Counted from the stretch's first letter, positions 18,721 through 31,346 are shown. The stretch is DNA of 64,000 bases from Otatea glauca (GCA_036346275.1 CM070713.1:53749567-53813566); one strand, 5' to 3'. Notes: a model not told the origin generated them from the letters alone. Numbers and translations are program-made.

Positions 18721-20890
18721 ACGTGTTCAGTGTATATCGCATAGTAAAACAGTCACCCGTCCTCTCTCTCTCGTGCGCCTCCCTCCTCCTCGAGCACCGC
18801 AACCGCCGTTCTTCCCACGTGCTAGCCCTCACCTTTCCCCTCCCGTCCCCTGTGTGCTCGCCCTTCCCTTTCGTCCCCCTCTCAGATCCATCCGCGAGGT
18901 TGTCATGGACCCCTCTCAAATCCGACCACGAGGTCATCGCTCTCCTCTCTCCCTCCCACTTGCCTTCGCCTTCGCCCTCGCCCCAACACCCGCGCCACCG
19001 GATCTGTCCATCCCCCTGTCCTCCCGTCTTTGGATGCTACTCGTTCTCGCTGCCTCCGGATCCCTTTCCCATCGGCCGGATCCAACTCGAGGATGCTCCC
19101 CTCCACCTTCGGCCTTCGGACGAAACCCAGGTGCAAATGCCGCTACAGGCGTCCGCGAGGTCGGTCCTTACGGTGGTGGTCCTCGGCTGCCGCGGCATCA
19201 GCCGGTACCTCCTCCACCATATCTTCAGCTGCCGACCACTCCACGCCAGGTAGGTTACCCCTTACCACCTCAGTTTCTCCCTCCCCTCTCTGATTAGGTG
19301 GTGCTGGCCAACAACATCACGAGGTTGAGGAGCAGGGAGGCACCTGAAGCTCAAGGACTCAGCCGCTGTCTCCGGTCTCCACCTCCGGCCTCTGAATGAA
19401 TCCCAGCTGCGAATGTAGCCGCACGCGCCTGCGAGGTCGTTCCTCCCAGTGGTGCTCCTCGGCTGCAGTGTCGTCAGCCAGTATGTCCTCCATCGCATCT
19501 TCTCCTGCCGACCGTTCCACGCCAACCAGCTTAACCCTTACCACCCTGGCTTCTCCTTCCCCTCACCGATTGGGTGGTGCTCTGATCATTGACTCTTCCT
19601 ACCAACAACAGGGCGTCACCATCCGAGAGGAATTGTCGCCCCCCAAATCGCGGTTGGTTCGTCAACGGCGCTTCCCCATCCCTCCTCTGGCTAGGCTTCC
19701 TCACAGGTAATCCTCCTGCCCATAATCACTGAAATTTTGTTGGATCTACCTGTTTCTCCGCAAGAATTGGACAGTCCTACATGTGATATTCGATTGGGTC
19801 TAGGATTAGTAGTGGCTGCTTCATTTCTTGCGTCTAATTGCGGGCCAGATTTAGTACAGTTAGCTCCTTTAGGGCGATTACCTCATGAAATTGGTTCAGT
19901 TTGTTATGCTATTTTACCTCCCTAGAATTTCATGCTATCACCTGACCTAACATCTCCATTTACACTTCTATATTTCTTTTCCAGGTCTGACTTTGTACAT
20001 TTCGATTACAAGTGATTCTCTATCCTTGGAAAAGGATGATAATATCATTTCTATGGCATCCATCAGGTATTATGCGAACAAACTTTATTGTGGCTGCTGC
20101 CTGGTGAATATGGAGTGTTCTATAGCAAATGAGATACATTTATTCGAACTGTTGTTCGAAATTGGGTTTATCTTTTAGAGTACTGATTAAAGTAGCTCTC
20201 AGACACTTTGAAGCAATTACGTTTCACTTTAACCACACATTGTTTCGCTGTATGTATGTATGCGTGCATAGCCTCTTGAGTGATTCATGTAATGGTAGCT
20301 CTTGCATTACCAATTACCAAATTATCTGCTTGCGCTGCCTCGCATTAAGTTCTACTAGACATTTTTGAGGAAACTGAATTAGCTTGTGACTAACTGATTG
20401 ATTATTTTTCTGTTGTTGATGGGAGTTGAAACGTCCAATCATGCTCAATCGTACACATGATTATCAGTACGTTATCCGCTTAAGACCATAAATTATTTGA
20501 TTTCATTTGGTCTCTTATTTTTCTTATCATGACCTCCAGTAAAAAAAAATCTTTTTAGTGCAGTGATGATTTTGTGATGTCCAAAGGTTCTAAGTCATTG
20601 GCTGAGACAATTGATATGGCAAGATCTCTTAAATACATAAGTGCGGCCTGGAAAGTTTGTATTAGGCATTTTAGTTTATTTCATTTGCAACATCTCTTTA
20701 CACAAGCTCTGTTTATCGTAGGAATTTCACTTACAAATTTTTTTTGTCCCAGAACAAAGTTTCAAAATTTGAGAAACACAGACTTATAGTCTATCCAGGG
20801 GTAATTCTTTGTGTCGAAATTTATAAGAAGAGATATGGCTCTGTGAAAGTAATATGTTAAGACTTTAGTTAGACATGCTTATATCTCTTT
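18721..20890 (+). other. GC-rich gene-like region, unrecognised
   Basis: A pyrimidine/C-rich segment (18740-19700) with frames of 100-176 codons is followed by T-rich, intron-like sequence to 20890. The long frames are Pro/Ser/Arg-rich and overlap in all phases, typical of 5' UTR or first-exon sequence of GC-rich grass genes. A ~205-bp segment is present twice (19101-19306 and 19378-19580). A later frame near 20574 (SKGSKSLAETIDMARSLKYI) could be an exon but I do not recognise it. This may be the 5' part of a captured or decayed host gene; no function can be assigned. Confidence 0.4.
19101..19580. repeat. ~205-bp direct duplication, two copies
   Basis: Copies at 19101-19306 and 19378-19580 share gcgaggtcg, ctcctcggctg, atcttc and the segment ccgaccxxtccacgcca, each ending ggtggtgct. 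The copies are diverged (many substitutions), so it is an old tandem duplication in the unrecognised GC-rich region. Confidence 0.65.
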
Positions 20891-23010
20891 TGTAACAGCC
20901 TCAAAAATTATAAAATAAATAAAAATGAAATAAAAATCTTTTGTGTATTATTTTCGAAATTTCTGAATTTTCTGTATATTCTTTTGGCTTTTCTTTAATG
21001 CAAGAAAGTGAAACAAAGAATATGGTAAATAGAAAATGGTAAAAAGTAAAAATGTTAATTCAATAAAATTTACCAAAGTATCCAAAAATATCGGAGGGCT
21101 CCCCTCGGATTTCTTAAGTCGGTGGGCAACCTGGATTTATAAAAATATTAATTAATCAAAGATAATCATGAGTAAATATCTCAGGGTAAAATGGTAAAAT
21201 AACTTGGTAAAAATATCTATAAGTCATCCTGACCCAAAATTTTTATCTTGCCGACATAAAAACAGTATAAACCTCCAGTAAAAATATCAAGAATTTACTA
21301 ATTAATGTTATGATTTTAAAAATTCAAAAACAGTGAATAAATAAACTGGAAAACTGTAATATCAGAATTTTTAAAATTTAAATATTAATAATTAAAATCT
21401 GTAATTTTTAAAGAAGGTTTAGAATATCATTTCAAACTTTTATAAAAAGTTTTGTAAAATAATCACTTCATTTAAATCGCAAATTAAAAGAAAAACCCAA
21501 TGGGCAATGCAGCAACTGTTGCAATGTCAGAATTTTATAAAAATCTACATGCCTCATAAAATATCGAAAATTTTTCAGGAGACTTTAAATATCATTGCAG
21601 ACATATGGTAAAAATTTTATAAAATTTCACCTCGTGTTGACCTTCGAAAACGTCGTTGAAACTCCGTTCTGTCTTGAGCCTTCGCCAGACTTCTTTTTTG
21701 CTCTCGCTGACATGTGGGCCCGGGCTGTCAGTGAGACACCTCAGCCGACAGCCACTGCCAGCTCGCCCCCACGCGTTAGCCGACCCAGCCACGCCTTCTT
21801 CTTCCCCTCTCTCTGCCTCTCTCCCGCGCCGACGTCGCTTCTCGGATTTTCTCGCACTCGCGCCCAAACCGACTTCCTCACCCTATATAAACCCCTCTTC
21901 TCGCATCGCAGCCGACCCAGCCGCCTCTCTGAGAAACCATTCGCCAGCGCCTCAGCGCGGCTCCGCCGAAAAGGGAAAGCGCAATTTCCGCGTGAAAGCC
22001 CACTTTCCATTTTCGGAAATTTTCTAATTTTTCAGTATTTATTCAAAACCTAGATATTCATATAGCTATAACTTTTGAATCACTTAACCAAATTTGATGA
22101 AATAAATTTCTAAATTCATATAAAATCCAGTAGATTCAGAATATGCATAAATATTTCAGAATTGAATTTTATTTGAAATTCAAATTGAAATTTAAAAGAA
22201 AGGTTAGAAATATGTCATACATGAAAATTTTTCAAATGATCACTAAATTTAGTAAAATAAATTTTATTAGAATCCTTGCAATCTAAGGAACCTGAATCTG
22301 TAAAAATACTTAGGGTTTGTTATAAGAAAAATTTAAGTTATAAAATGGGTGGTAATTAATGCAATAATAGCTTAAATAAATCAGATCTTTAAATTGCAAA
22401 AGAGAACAAATAACTCATGTAACCATTCCTGAATTTGTGAAATCATTTTATTTGAATATTTCCATCTGATTTCTTTTTGGCCTTATCGAAATTTGGTATT
22501 TGTTATATGTTGTCGTACGACGAATAGAATCCGACGAAACCGGTGTATTCGACGACCAGGAGTTTGAAGTCGAGGATAATCAACAAGGCAAGCAAAACCC
22601 CTTGATCATATTGATCCCAGTTTTATAAATGTTTTCATTAAATGTTTTACTGCATACTTTACTTTTATTAAAGTCTGCTATATTTTGGGTATTGGTAGTT
22701 GTACCTATTGTCACATAGAACTTCCTTGATAAGTATGGATTTGTGAACCTTGATAACCCTAAGAATAACTTAGACAGTAATTGATGTCAAACTGGGTTAC
22801 TCACATTTGGTGAAATGCTTAGCCAAAGCTAAACGAAGATAAAACTGTGACATGATTAAAGACTTTGGATATGACATTTAAATGGGTGTGACCATTTTTG
22901 TGGTTGGTATTTTGGTTAGAAAAATGAAAATAAAACTATGGTTTAGATGCGGGCAATTATTGGCAATAGCCGATTGTGCATGTCTTGCACGTAATGAAAA
23001 TGCACATGAC
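20891..23010 (+). mobile_element. Long gypsy-type LTR, fragment 2
   Basis: It starts TGTAACAGCCTCAAAAATTA and follows the 35788/55336 LTR family collinearly: the AT-rich first part, a GC-rich promoter-like block, a TATA box ctatataaac (about 21883-21892), then the segments attcgacgacc, caaggcaag, ttgatcccagt, gtgaaccttgataacc and ggcaatagccg. Homology ends near 23010 at the point equivalent to about 40110 of the complete LTR, so roughly the last fifth and anything downstream is missing. Frames in 21595-22053 lie around the promoter and are not credible genes. Confidence 0.8.
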
Positions 23011-23356
23011 ACATGCCACCCCTGTTGTTTATACTCTTCTTTCCCCTTCTACTCTACGTTCTTTATATATAGTGTCGGGGTCTCCATAATTGCAACTCAA
23101 GGATTTTACAGAAAACAGTTCAATTTCTGCAGGAATTAGAAAAAATTCTCGTGTTTCAAAGAGTTGTTACCGAATATGACGTTATGCGTAGTCCGTTAAA
23201 AAACGTTGTTAAACAAAAACAGGGTTTCCTGGCGACCTGGATCTGGCCCATGCAAATATGCAATGCATGCATGCAGCTTTCTCGTCTCATGTACCCTACG
23301 TTACATGCATTATGTTCAATGGACTTGGAGGAAGGAATAATATGTAGCACGCGCAG
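23011..23356. other. Uncharacterised spacer
   Basis: About 350 bp between two LTR fragments with no homology noticed elsewhere in the window. It contains palindromic gcatgcatgcag and tacgttacatgcat words only. No coding evidence. Confidence 0.5.
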
Positions 23357-25177
23357 TTTGAGGATTTCTTTCTTGCCTCGGGCAAGATTGCACTACCACA
23401 CTGTAACATCCGAAAGTTTAGAACAGAAAAGGTGTCTTGTATAAAATTGAGAACAAGTGTTTCTGAGGTTTTAACGTTGTTTGCTCCAATTAAAATTTCT
23501 TAGACTTTGTGTCATGTGAAAAGATTTAATAAAAAGGGGAAAACAAAGAAAAAGGTAAAAAGATGAAAATAAAATTTAGAAAATTTTACCATGAGTCTTA
23601 CTTAAGCTTGTCATAATGTTTGACCAGTAAGTAGAATTTTTATGAACTTAGGGTCAAGATAAATAAAATATGTATCTACTTTTTGGCTAAAAACAGTGAA
23701 TCAAAAAGTGGAAAGAAAAATAACCAATGTCAAGAAAAGACAAGAAAATTTATATAAATCCCTGGAGATATGATGCATCACTGGTAAAAATTTTATAATT
23801 AAATGAATTGAAATAGGCCTATTAAAAATTCAAATACAGTGGGTCCAAAATGTTAGGAAAATGATTGTCAGAATTTTTATAAAATAATGGCTCATGTTTT
23901 TTATTTTAAAATTGTACAGTGATCTAATTATGGGGATTGGAACCTCTCCAAAAATTTTCAAAAATAAATTATAGAAAATACGCCTGTAATTAAATCAAAA
24001 TCCGAAATCAAAGTTTGGAACCAGGGTACAGTGTCAGAATTTTAACAAATTTCCCAAAAGGAGTTTTTATCTCAAAATTTTCCAGTAGATGTGTGACTCT
24101 CAGTAAGCCTTGTTAAAAAAGCTTGGAAAAATCTGAAATTAGTTTAGGGCTTAAACAAATACGAAATCTAGAGTTTTGCCGTTCTGTCTTGTCACATTAA
24201 ACATGTCGTCTCGCTGACAAGTGGGCCCGGCCCTGTTGAATCGTTGACGAGCTGGTCAGTTGAGGCGAGACTTTGTCTCACTGCCAGTGGGCCTCGGCCC
24301 CACATGTCAGCCTCAGTTCGCGATTTCTTTCTTCCTTTCTTCTCCCCTGGCCGAGCCGAGTTGCAGTCTCCGCTCGTCCTTCGCGTCCAGCCATCAACCA
24401 CTCCTGTCCGACGCAAGCTCAGCCCTGCACATCGCGAGTAGAGCTCCTCCACCTCGCCTGTGCTCACTTGGTTCCGATCGAGCCGTTTTGGAGGTGAGGC
24501 TAGCTTCGTTGCGCTCGGCACAGAAGCAACGACCGAAGTCATTCACTTCAACTCGAGCCAAAACCGAAGCCTAGCCCTTTTGTTCGCGTCGCATTGCTCT
24601 GCTGCTCCTCACTTTCCCATTTTGCCGAGCCGAGAGCCTCAAGGGGCGTCATCTTCCTCGTTGAGCCGGAGGAGCCCGAAAAGGGGGAAAACGTTGAATC
24701 GGGTGAGTTCCTCCTCGATCCTCCGAATTGATTGCTCCTCGAGCTTCTCTAGCACCCAAGGATTATTGATCAACCGCCATTCTGGCCTCATTTCGCCTGC
24801 AGCGCCGTCGAGCCGCCGTTCTTCTTCCTCACGGCCGGCGCACGGTGGCAGCGTGTCTGGGGCCTTCTCCGACCCAGCCATCAGGTGAACTCGAATCCCC
24901 TAGAGTCACTGTAGCTCACCTAGCCCTAGATCGCCGGAAAGATGGCCGTTAGTGAGGTCTTCGCCGTCGCGGCCATGGCGCCGCCGCACCCTCGCGGTGG
25001 CAGCCTTGCTCCGTTCTCTTAGGCAAGCAAACACCTCTCCTAGGTTAGCCTTGGCTTGCTAGTGCTCATGCATTTGCCCATTGGCCGTGGCGAGGTGCTT
25101 GCTTGGCGGTGAGCAAGAGTCCCCGGCAATCTTTGAGGATTTCTTTCTTGCCTCTGGGCAAGATTGCACTACCACAC
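23357..25177. repeat. 45/46-bp direct repeat bracketing LTR fragment 3
   Basis: Copy 1 (23357-23401) and copy 2 (25132-25177) both run from tttgaggatttctttcttgc to gattgcactaccacac. They differ by one base: cctcggg versus cctctggg. The right copy immediately follows the truncated end of the LTR fragment and the left copy immediately precedes its TG start. This is too long for a retrotransposon target duplication (4-6 bp). Confidence 0.9.
23402..25131 (+). mobile_element. Long gypsy-type LTR, fragment 3
   Basis: It starts TGTAACATCCGAAAG and shows the family's AT-rich first part (gtaaaaattttataat, ggtacagtgtcagaatttta) followed by a GC-rich block (24190-25010). It is truncated at 25131, about 1.7 kb into a ~5.5-kb LTR. 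GC-rich frames between 24192 and 24888 on both strands are promoter-region artefacts. It is flanked by the 45/46-bp direct repeat described above. Confidence 0.75.
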
Positions 25178-25382
25178 TTCAGCTCTTTTGGTCTAGTTTG
25201 TATGAATGGGATTAGGCTCAATCCCTTGGGATTTGCATGAAATTAAGGAGGTTGGTTAGTCTAAACCCTGTTTATCCAAATTAGTGTAGCTCCAATTTGT
25301 TTGAGCTTTTCTCTGGCTTAAAAGCCAAAAAGCCAATGACACTAAAAGCCAAAAAGCTTCTATATAATTAAAAACCAAAAAG
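25178..25382. other. AT-rich remnant with aaaagcc words
   Basis: Repeated cttaaaagccaaaaagcc words resemble the body of the 985-bp element at 17666. Together with the segment ending aaacaaacggcctta near 26220, this may be the left part of a related element that runs into segment A. Ends not resolved; nothing coding. Confidence 0.4.
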
Positions 25383-26555
25383 TTACGAGAGATGGTTTTC
25401 GACTTATTGCGAGTTTGTTTTATACTAATACCACTAAAGTTGGATAAAATTATCCATCTCCATCATGTGGACACTGTCGCCTGCCTCAACCCTCTGTAGC
25501 CGCCGTCCTTCCCTAGCCTCCCCTGCCATCGTTGTGCTCCTCCCTTGTCACCGCCGTCCTTTACCCTACCCTCAACCCTGAGACCTTCGCTGCCCATCAC
25601 TCAATGCTACCACCGGCCTCTTAACTCTATCTCCCACCGGTGTCTTTCACCCCTCCATCTACTTGCCCCCAACCTTCGCCTTGGCAGATATGCTTCCTCC
25701 ACCACCAACGGCCTCCTTTGACCCTCCCTCCATCGACCTCGTTCACCACCCCCGATGGATATGCTTTCCTCTGTTCAGATATAGAGCAAGGGAAGTTGGG
25801 CGGCAACATCGGCAGATCATCCTAGATCTTGATGGTGAGAGCGATGGCATCGCGGCATCAATGAGAGCGCCGATGAGACCATCAATGGCTCGGTGATGAG
25901 TGGAGACACTATGGTGGCGATCAGTGTAAAGACGTGGATTTTTGTTTGTTTTTTTTTCATTTTTCTTTCCTTTTCGAATTGACATGTGATTATAAAGAAT
26001 TATTGTTGTGATTGAACTGACTTTTTTTATTAATTCATGTCATTGTTTGCCAAATTTCATGAGGCCATGACGAACATTGGAATAGTTGGTATTAGAACCA
26101 AGGATATTTCATACATTTTAACAATATGCCAACAAAAAAACATGAAGCCAAATAGCCGTTTAAACCGAAAAGCTAGTTTTAAGCAATAAGCTAAAAATCC
26201 TATGGTTAAACAAACGGCCTTAAAAAATCGGGCTGGGCGATATGTTTGTAGGCTGCAGATTAAGATCCACCGTAGAGGATTTTTTTTTGGACCATGGATT
26301 GTCAATCAACTGGGGCTTGCATGGATCATGTACCTTTGTTTTAGAAACAGGAGCTAGATTTTATTAATGAATAGCATACTTACAATTTGAGAGAAGACAA
26401 TCATACAACAACTACTGTACCTTAGATTAGGGACTCCTGCAAGGAGCCTTCTACGTTGCATGCACAAAACATCTTACATTGAGGATTTGAGGTAAATATT
26501 ACATTGGGAAATATATAAAGTTTCATATCAAAGTATCATGCATGCGATGCAATTA

Positions 26556-26807
26556 CTCCCTCTGTTCCTTTTTAGATGTCGTCTCCGAACGTGTGCAATC
26601 AACTTTTTTAAACTTTAACTGCTAGTATGCGCAATATTTGGATTTTCACATGGAAATGTTATAACTAGATTTGTTTAAAAAATACTTTCTTAACAATATA
26701 TATTTTAATATTGTTTATTAACTTATAACTAGAAAAGTAAATATTGTCAAATGTGTATATTGTAGACCAAGTCATCCAAAAAGATAAATAGAAAACGACG
26801 GAGGTTG
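26556..26807. mobile_element. Stowaway-type MITE (in A1)
   Basis: It starts CTCCCTCTGTTCC after TA and ends ...acgacggaggttg before TA. CTCCCTCCGT is the well-known Stowaway/Tc1-mariner terminal motif in grasses. About 252 bp and AT-rich. The same insertion is in copy A2 (62019-62263), so it predates the duplication. Confidence 0.8.
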
Positions 26808-27212
26808 TAATTGGCCAACAAAAGATCACCACAAACATGAGTGAAATTAAGATAGCACGTTCGCGATACACTTCCATGAACACACACACACACGATCAAT
26901 TCAAGACAAAGACAAAATCGCGAGATACTTCGCCATGCAAAGACACCAAATTATTACTCCTACCATGCCACGCATGCAAGCATCACAAGCTACCGATATA
27001 TTGGCCCACCACACACTCAACTTAAAGCTCAACGAGACGCTCAGACGCGCCCTGCTTCGCTGAGGGCTTGCATGCGGGACCGACCGATGCACGGAACTCA
27101 CTTCTTCGCTGTGGTTTCCGCCGCCTCATTCCCGCGGGCAGTTTCAGGTGGATTCACAGTCGTCTCTGGGTTCGATCCACCAGGGATGTGAGCACCAGGA
27201 TTCGCGGTAACC

Positions 27213-27232
27213 TATATATATATATATTATAT
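27213..27232. repeat. Short (TA)n tract in A1
   Basis: About 10 interrupted TA units. The same site in A2 (62659-62702) has about 22 pure units, so this microsatellite changed length after duplication. Confidence 0.8.
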
Positions 27233-28946
27233 ACAAACAAGTGCATACATGTTATCAATCAGTAGCCGTACTAGTAGATTGTCTGGTATGCACTGGCATC
27301 CCTAAAAATCGTAAAAGTAAGTAGGGATCGATTCTTCTATGGTATGATTTTTATTTCTTCTTGTCTGATTTAGCCGTTGACTGATTTGGGATTTGTGAAA
27401 TGGCAAAATGTAAAATGATTTATGTTGTTACAAACCATTGAAAAAGACTATATAATTATACATGTAAAGTGTACACTTCATTATTGAATTTTTTTTAGTT
27501 TTGCCACTGTTATCAATTGTGCGTAAGTAATCCTATACAAACAGTTGCCAAAGGGCGAAGTGAATCAAATAAGCACAAGTACTATATATGGTGCTAGGCT
27601 GCTAGCTTTCCTTTTCTCTAGGTAGTTTTTATCGCTTGACGATAAGAACAGTCAGTCATCAAGTGGCTCCAGTACTCATGCCATCGTCTAGCGAAACGCA
27701 ATGTGAACCGAGCATGTCAAAAAGGTGCAGTTCGATCCATCGTACGTTACTTCTAGAGAACAAAAATATAACCACGACAATAACAAAATAAAGTTAATTT
27801 GGACGGATTTGCATGCGCTGCGATTACCCCGTTGTGCACATTGCTGGAAGCACCGTTGCGGCCATACTGCCTCATATATTCCTCCTGCAGTGATCGAGTA
27901 GGAGTTAATCAATTCGCGACTTCTTGTGGTGGAAACTAATTAAGGGTAGGTGTATCGCCAATGATCCATTTGGTAAAAAGTATTCGAATGATCAACGCCT
28001 CATCTATATCGTATTGAAACCCTAACATGTAGATCTTTTACATTCTTGGTTTAGTTGGTCAAATAATTTTTCACACAGATAACCAAACAAATGTTATGCG
28101 TATAGAAATAGCTAAATATCAAATGCACAACTATTCTTAAGCAGTTGCAAACATAGAACTAAGAGATTGATCTATACTATAGCTAGTCATAATTAAGCAT
28201 CGTCTCAAAAGAAGTATCAATACAAACATATATGCTAGCTTTGGCTTTGCTTCATGGCAATTTTTACATCATATATATATATAAGCACCCACACCAAAGA
28301 AAATATGTATATATATAATTTGAGTATCTAGAAGTGAATTAATATAAGCAGATCCATGGATTTCTTTGTCACTTCTTTTTTCCTACAGGACCAACCTATA
28401 CGCTACAAGAGATTTCTTGTTCAAGACAGAGCTAGCTTGGTGCATCACACACACACACAAAAGTATTCTTTTTAAACCAACTACACAAGTGTTACGGACG
28501 TTTGTAACACGGGAATTTTCTCAATCCTAGCATGAATTGTACTGACTCCCCAATATTTATGTGAAATAAATATAAAATTCATGTGCTCCAAACAGGCTCT
28601 CAAATTGTTTTTCATTTAAATAAGTGGGGAATTAATTAACACAAATAAACCTAACATAAAAGAGGCACTAGTACAGGCAAACCTGAATACGACTAAGCAC
28701 ACGTAGAATGTGTAACATGGTACAAGCTAGAATAGCTAGTGCGCAGATAAAGGGTACCCTAAGCTTCTGTATCTGCGCCGAGCTGAGAGTGAGCGGCTCC
28801 ACGATATCGTCATCGCTGGACGAGCCCGGCCTACCGAAAGACGCCATTTCCCTCTGAAACCGAAAGTTTTCCTGTGAAACTGGGCTAGCTTAAAACTAGC
28901 TAGATCGACGCAGATAGCTACAAGGATAAACGAGCTGCAGGCACAC

Positions 28947-31196
28947 TGAAAGACCATGTGGAGGTCTATCCTTGTGTGTGATGAGTAATTGATTAGTTTT
29001 GAGTTTGTGTTGTTTTAAATTGATTTGGATTTGAAGCAATTTGAGTGTTGGTCTACCGGCTTCGGGGCTTTGGCTAGTCGGAGACCAGTTGTCCGACCCC
29101 GAGTGGTCGGAGGCTTTCGCTGGTCGAAGACCAGTGGTCAGACCTCGACTGGTCGATTGAGACCAGTCGTCCGACCCCGAGTGGTCGGGGCTCTCGCTGG
29201 TCGGAGACCAGTCATTCGACCTCGAGTGGTCGGAGGCTTTCGCTGGTCGAAGACCAGTGGTCAAACCTCGAGTGGTCGAGATGGAGACCAGTGATCCGAC
29301 CCTGAGTGGTCTGGGCCTTGGCTGGTCGGAGACCAGTGGTCAGACCTCGAGTGGTCGAGATGGAGACCAGTGATCCGACCCGGAGTGGTCTGGGCCTTGG
29401 CTGGTCGGAGACCAGTGGTCAGACCTCGAGTGGTCGGGCTGGAGACCAATGGTCAGACCACGTGTTGTCAGGGTTATGCTGCTCAGCGTAGTGCATATCT
29501 TTCTGTTAAGATGGATATGTGTTGTGGGCACTGCTATGTGAGGAGTTTCCTTGTCTTTGATGGTTGTAGGGCAACGGTGCTAGGTCATGGTGAGGCGAAG
29601 GGTGACCGGGACTAGGCAATGAGTATCGGAGGTCCAGACGGTCGGGAGATCGCCGGAAGATGATCTGAGACGGAGTCCGGGCAAGTCAAGAAGACAAGGA
29701 AAGGAGATGAAGCTAGCTTATCACTACTTGGATCAAGGAGAGCTGTAGGGTTGAAGTTCCGGAAGATAAAGTAGTGGATAAAGTATAGCTTGTTGTCAGG
29801 TGTACTGAGATAGTACCTGAGAGTAGTTGAGAGTTGTTGAGAGTGACAGTGTAAGGATCAAATCCTGGCTCTTGGATGTTGGCTTAGGATTGAAGCAGGA
29901 CATCCAAAGGTGGGAATTGATCCTGTGTCACTATAAATAGAGGGTAGGGACCGCCTCCCTCTTTGAAGGTTCCGAGGTTTTTTGCTGCTCATTTGAGTTT
30001 TGCCCACTTTGTTGTGAGGCTTTGTAAACCTCCCTTCCGAAATGAAATGTTCTTCATTTATGTTCTTGTTTCATTTCCGTTCACGTATTTACATTACGCA
30101 CTTAAATTCATTATCTAATTTACGCATTTACTTACTTGCAATTTACTTTACGTAATTTGGATTTGCCTCATCTCCTTCTACATGCTATTGAGTCTTTGTT
30201 GAAATTCATGATTGATGAACTCTTCTCTGGATTCGATGCTTTCAATCATCTAGGAAATCCTTGCGTTCTTGTTGCAAGTTGTAAATCTGTGTGTTCTTAA
30301 AATGCGTAAACGTGTGACTTGTAGTTCATTAGTCTTGAAAGATTGCTGGATGAATCTTCTGTAGATCATATCCCAATCATCTAGGCAATCTACAACCTCT
30401 TCTATTCAGTTTTGCAAGAAATCAATTTTTATGCCTAGTAGAAGAAAGTGCCTTCAGATCATGTTTCTATTTGTTTGAAGGGTTGTTTCCTCGTGTACTT
30501 ACTTGCTATGATTTGTGGAGAGTCATCCAAGGATTTCTGACCATCAACTCCCACCAGCAAGTTAGGGATGAGGTTTGTGTTCGTGACTGTTTTTGGTGTT
30601 GCATTTGTTAAGCTGAAAAGGATGGAACCTTGGTATCAATTCCTTCAATTGATGATTGAAATAGGTTCTGACATCCTTAGAGAGGTGCACACCAATTTTC
30701 CTTTGTTTTGGATCAGCCGATCAAAAGTTATATCGATTTGTTTTTGAGATCGTGCTGATTTTCTATTCACCCGAACACTATTCACCGAGTATCTTGTTCA
30801 TCCGACCTCTGCAGGTCGGGAGTACTGTTCATCCAACCTCTGCAGGTCGGGAGTACTGTTCATCCGACCAGTGATGGTCGGGGGGGTACTGTTCACATGA
30901 ACACTATTCACCCCTAGTACTGTTCATCTGACCTCTGCAGGTCGGGAGCACTTTTCACCCGACTAGTCTCGACGACCGATTCGCGAGATCGTTCATCCGA
31001 CGAGCTACCCGACTAGTGCGTTTTTCTCGTTCACGGACCTTAAGCTGGTGGAGCCTCTGTTCATGAAATTGCCTGATCGATGGTTCAGTTCTTTCTTTCT
31101 GGTCTTTTGGTAGTTTGAATTCTAGGGGGAGAGTTTATTCGAAAATTTTATTTGGCTCCTATTCACCCTCCTCTAGTCGCCTTTTTCGATCTTTCA
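28947..31196 (+). mobile_element. Solo LTR of the SIRE-like copia family
   Basis: It begins TGAAAGACCATGTGGAGG and ends TTTTTCGATCTTTCA, collinear with the LTRs at 3571 and 12722, including both CCGACC/GGTCGG arrays and the TATA box (near 29932). It has no internal region. Flanks are cacac (28942-28946) and caaac (31197-31201), a 5-bp target duplication with one mismatch. The unoccupied site is preserved at 304-308. At 2250 bp it is shorter mainly through fewer array units. Solo LTRs arise by recombination between the two LTRs of one element. Confidence 0.93.
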
Positions 31197-31201
31197 CAAA
31201 C

Positions 31202-31346
31202 GTACGAAGGCATAGCTGGCCTGGGGAGGGGGCCCCTTTTGTAGGCGTCCGATTTGGGGACCCCACACTGTTAGCTGACGAAGTATACGCGCATACATGC
31301 ATGGCAAGTGCAAGGCCATCTACAATACCATACAAGGCGTATACGC
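31202..31346 (+). mobile_element. Continuation of the copia-type LTR sequence (copy 1)
   Basis: It corresponds to 309-452 of copy 0 (gtacgaaggcatagctgg ... caaggcgtatac). It stops at the CACTA terminus at 31347, so the end of this LTR copy and its primer-binding site are missing here. Confidence 0.8.

Larger units (their letters stand above)
25383..28946. repeat. Segmental duplication A, copy A1
   Basis: 25383-28548 is repeated at 60842-64000 with high identity over about 3.16 kb and continues here to the sequence also found at the window start (28629-28946 = 1-308). It contains a C-rich stretch (25460-25720), remains of an element ending aaacaaacggcc, a Stowaway MITE, a short (TA)n tract and long non-coding AT-rich sequence. 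No convincing gene: frames of 60-90 codons differ between copies or are broken. It could be part of a very long copia-type LTR, because copy 0 at the window start runs into a primer-binding site, but the LTR start is not seen. Confidence 0.85.

Noticed and set aside
21595..22053. 150-codon plus-strand frame and overlapping frames in GC-rich LTR promoter blocks (also 24192-24888 and 36790-37200, 56364-56970)
   Set aside because: Several phases are open at once, composition is Ser/Pro/Arg-rich, they lie around the LTR TATA region, and frames differ between sister LTRs.
25627..25985. C-rich short frames in segment A1 (equivalent 61003-61341)
   Set aside because: Frames overlap on both strands, differ between A1 and A2, and lie in a MITE-remnant context.
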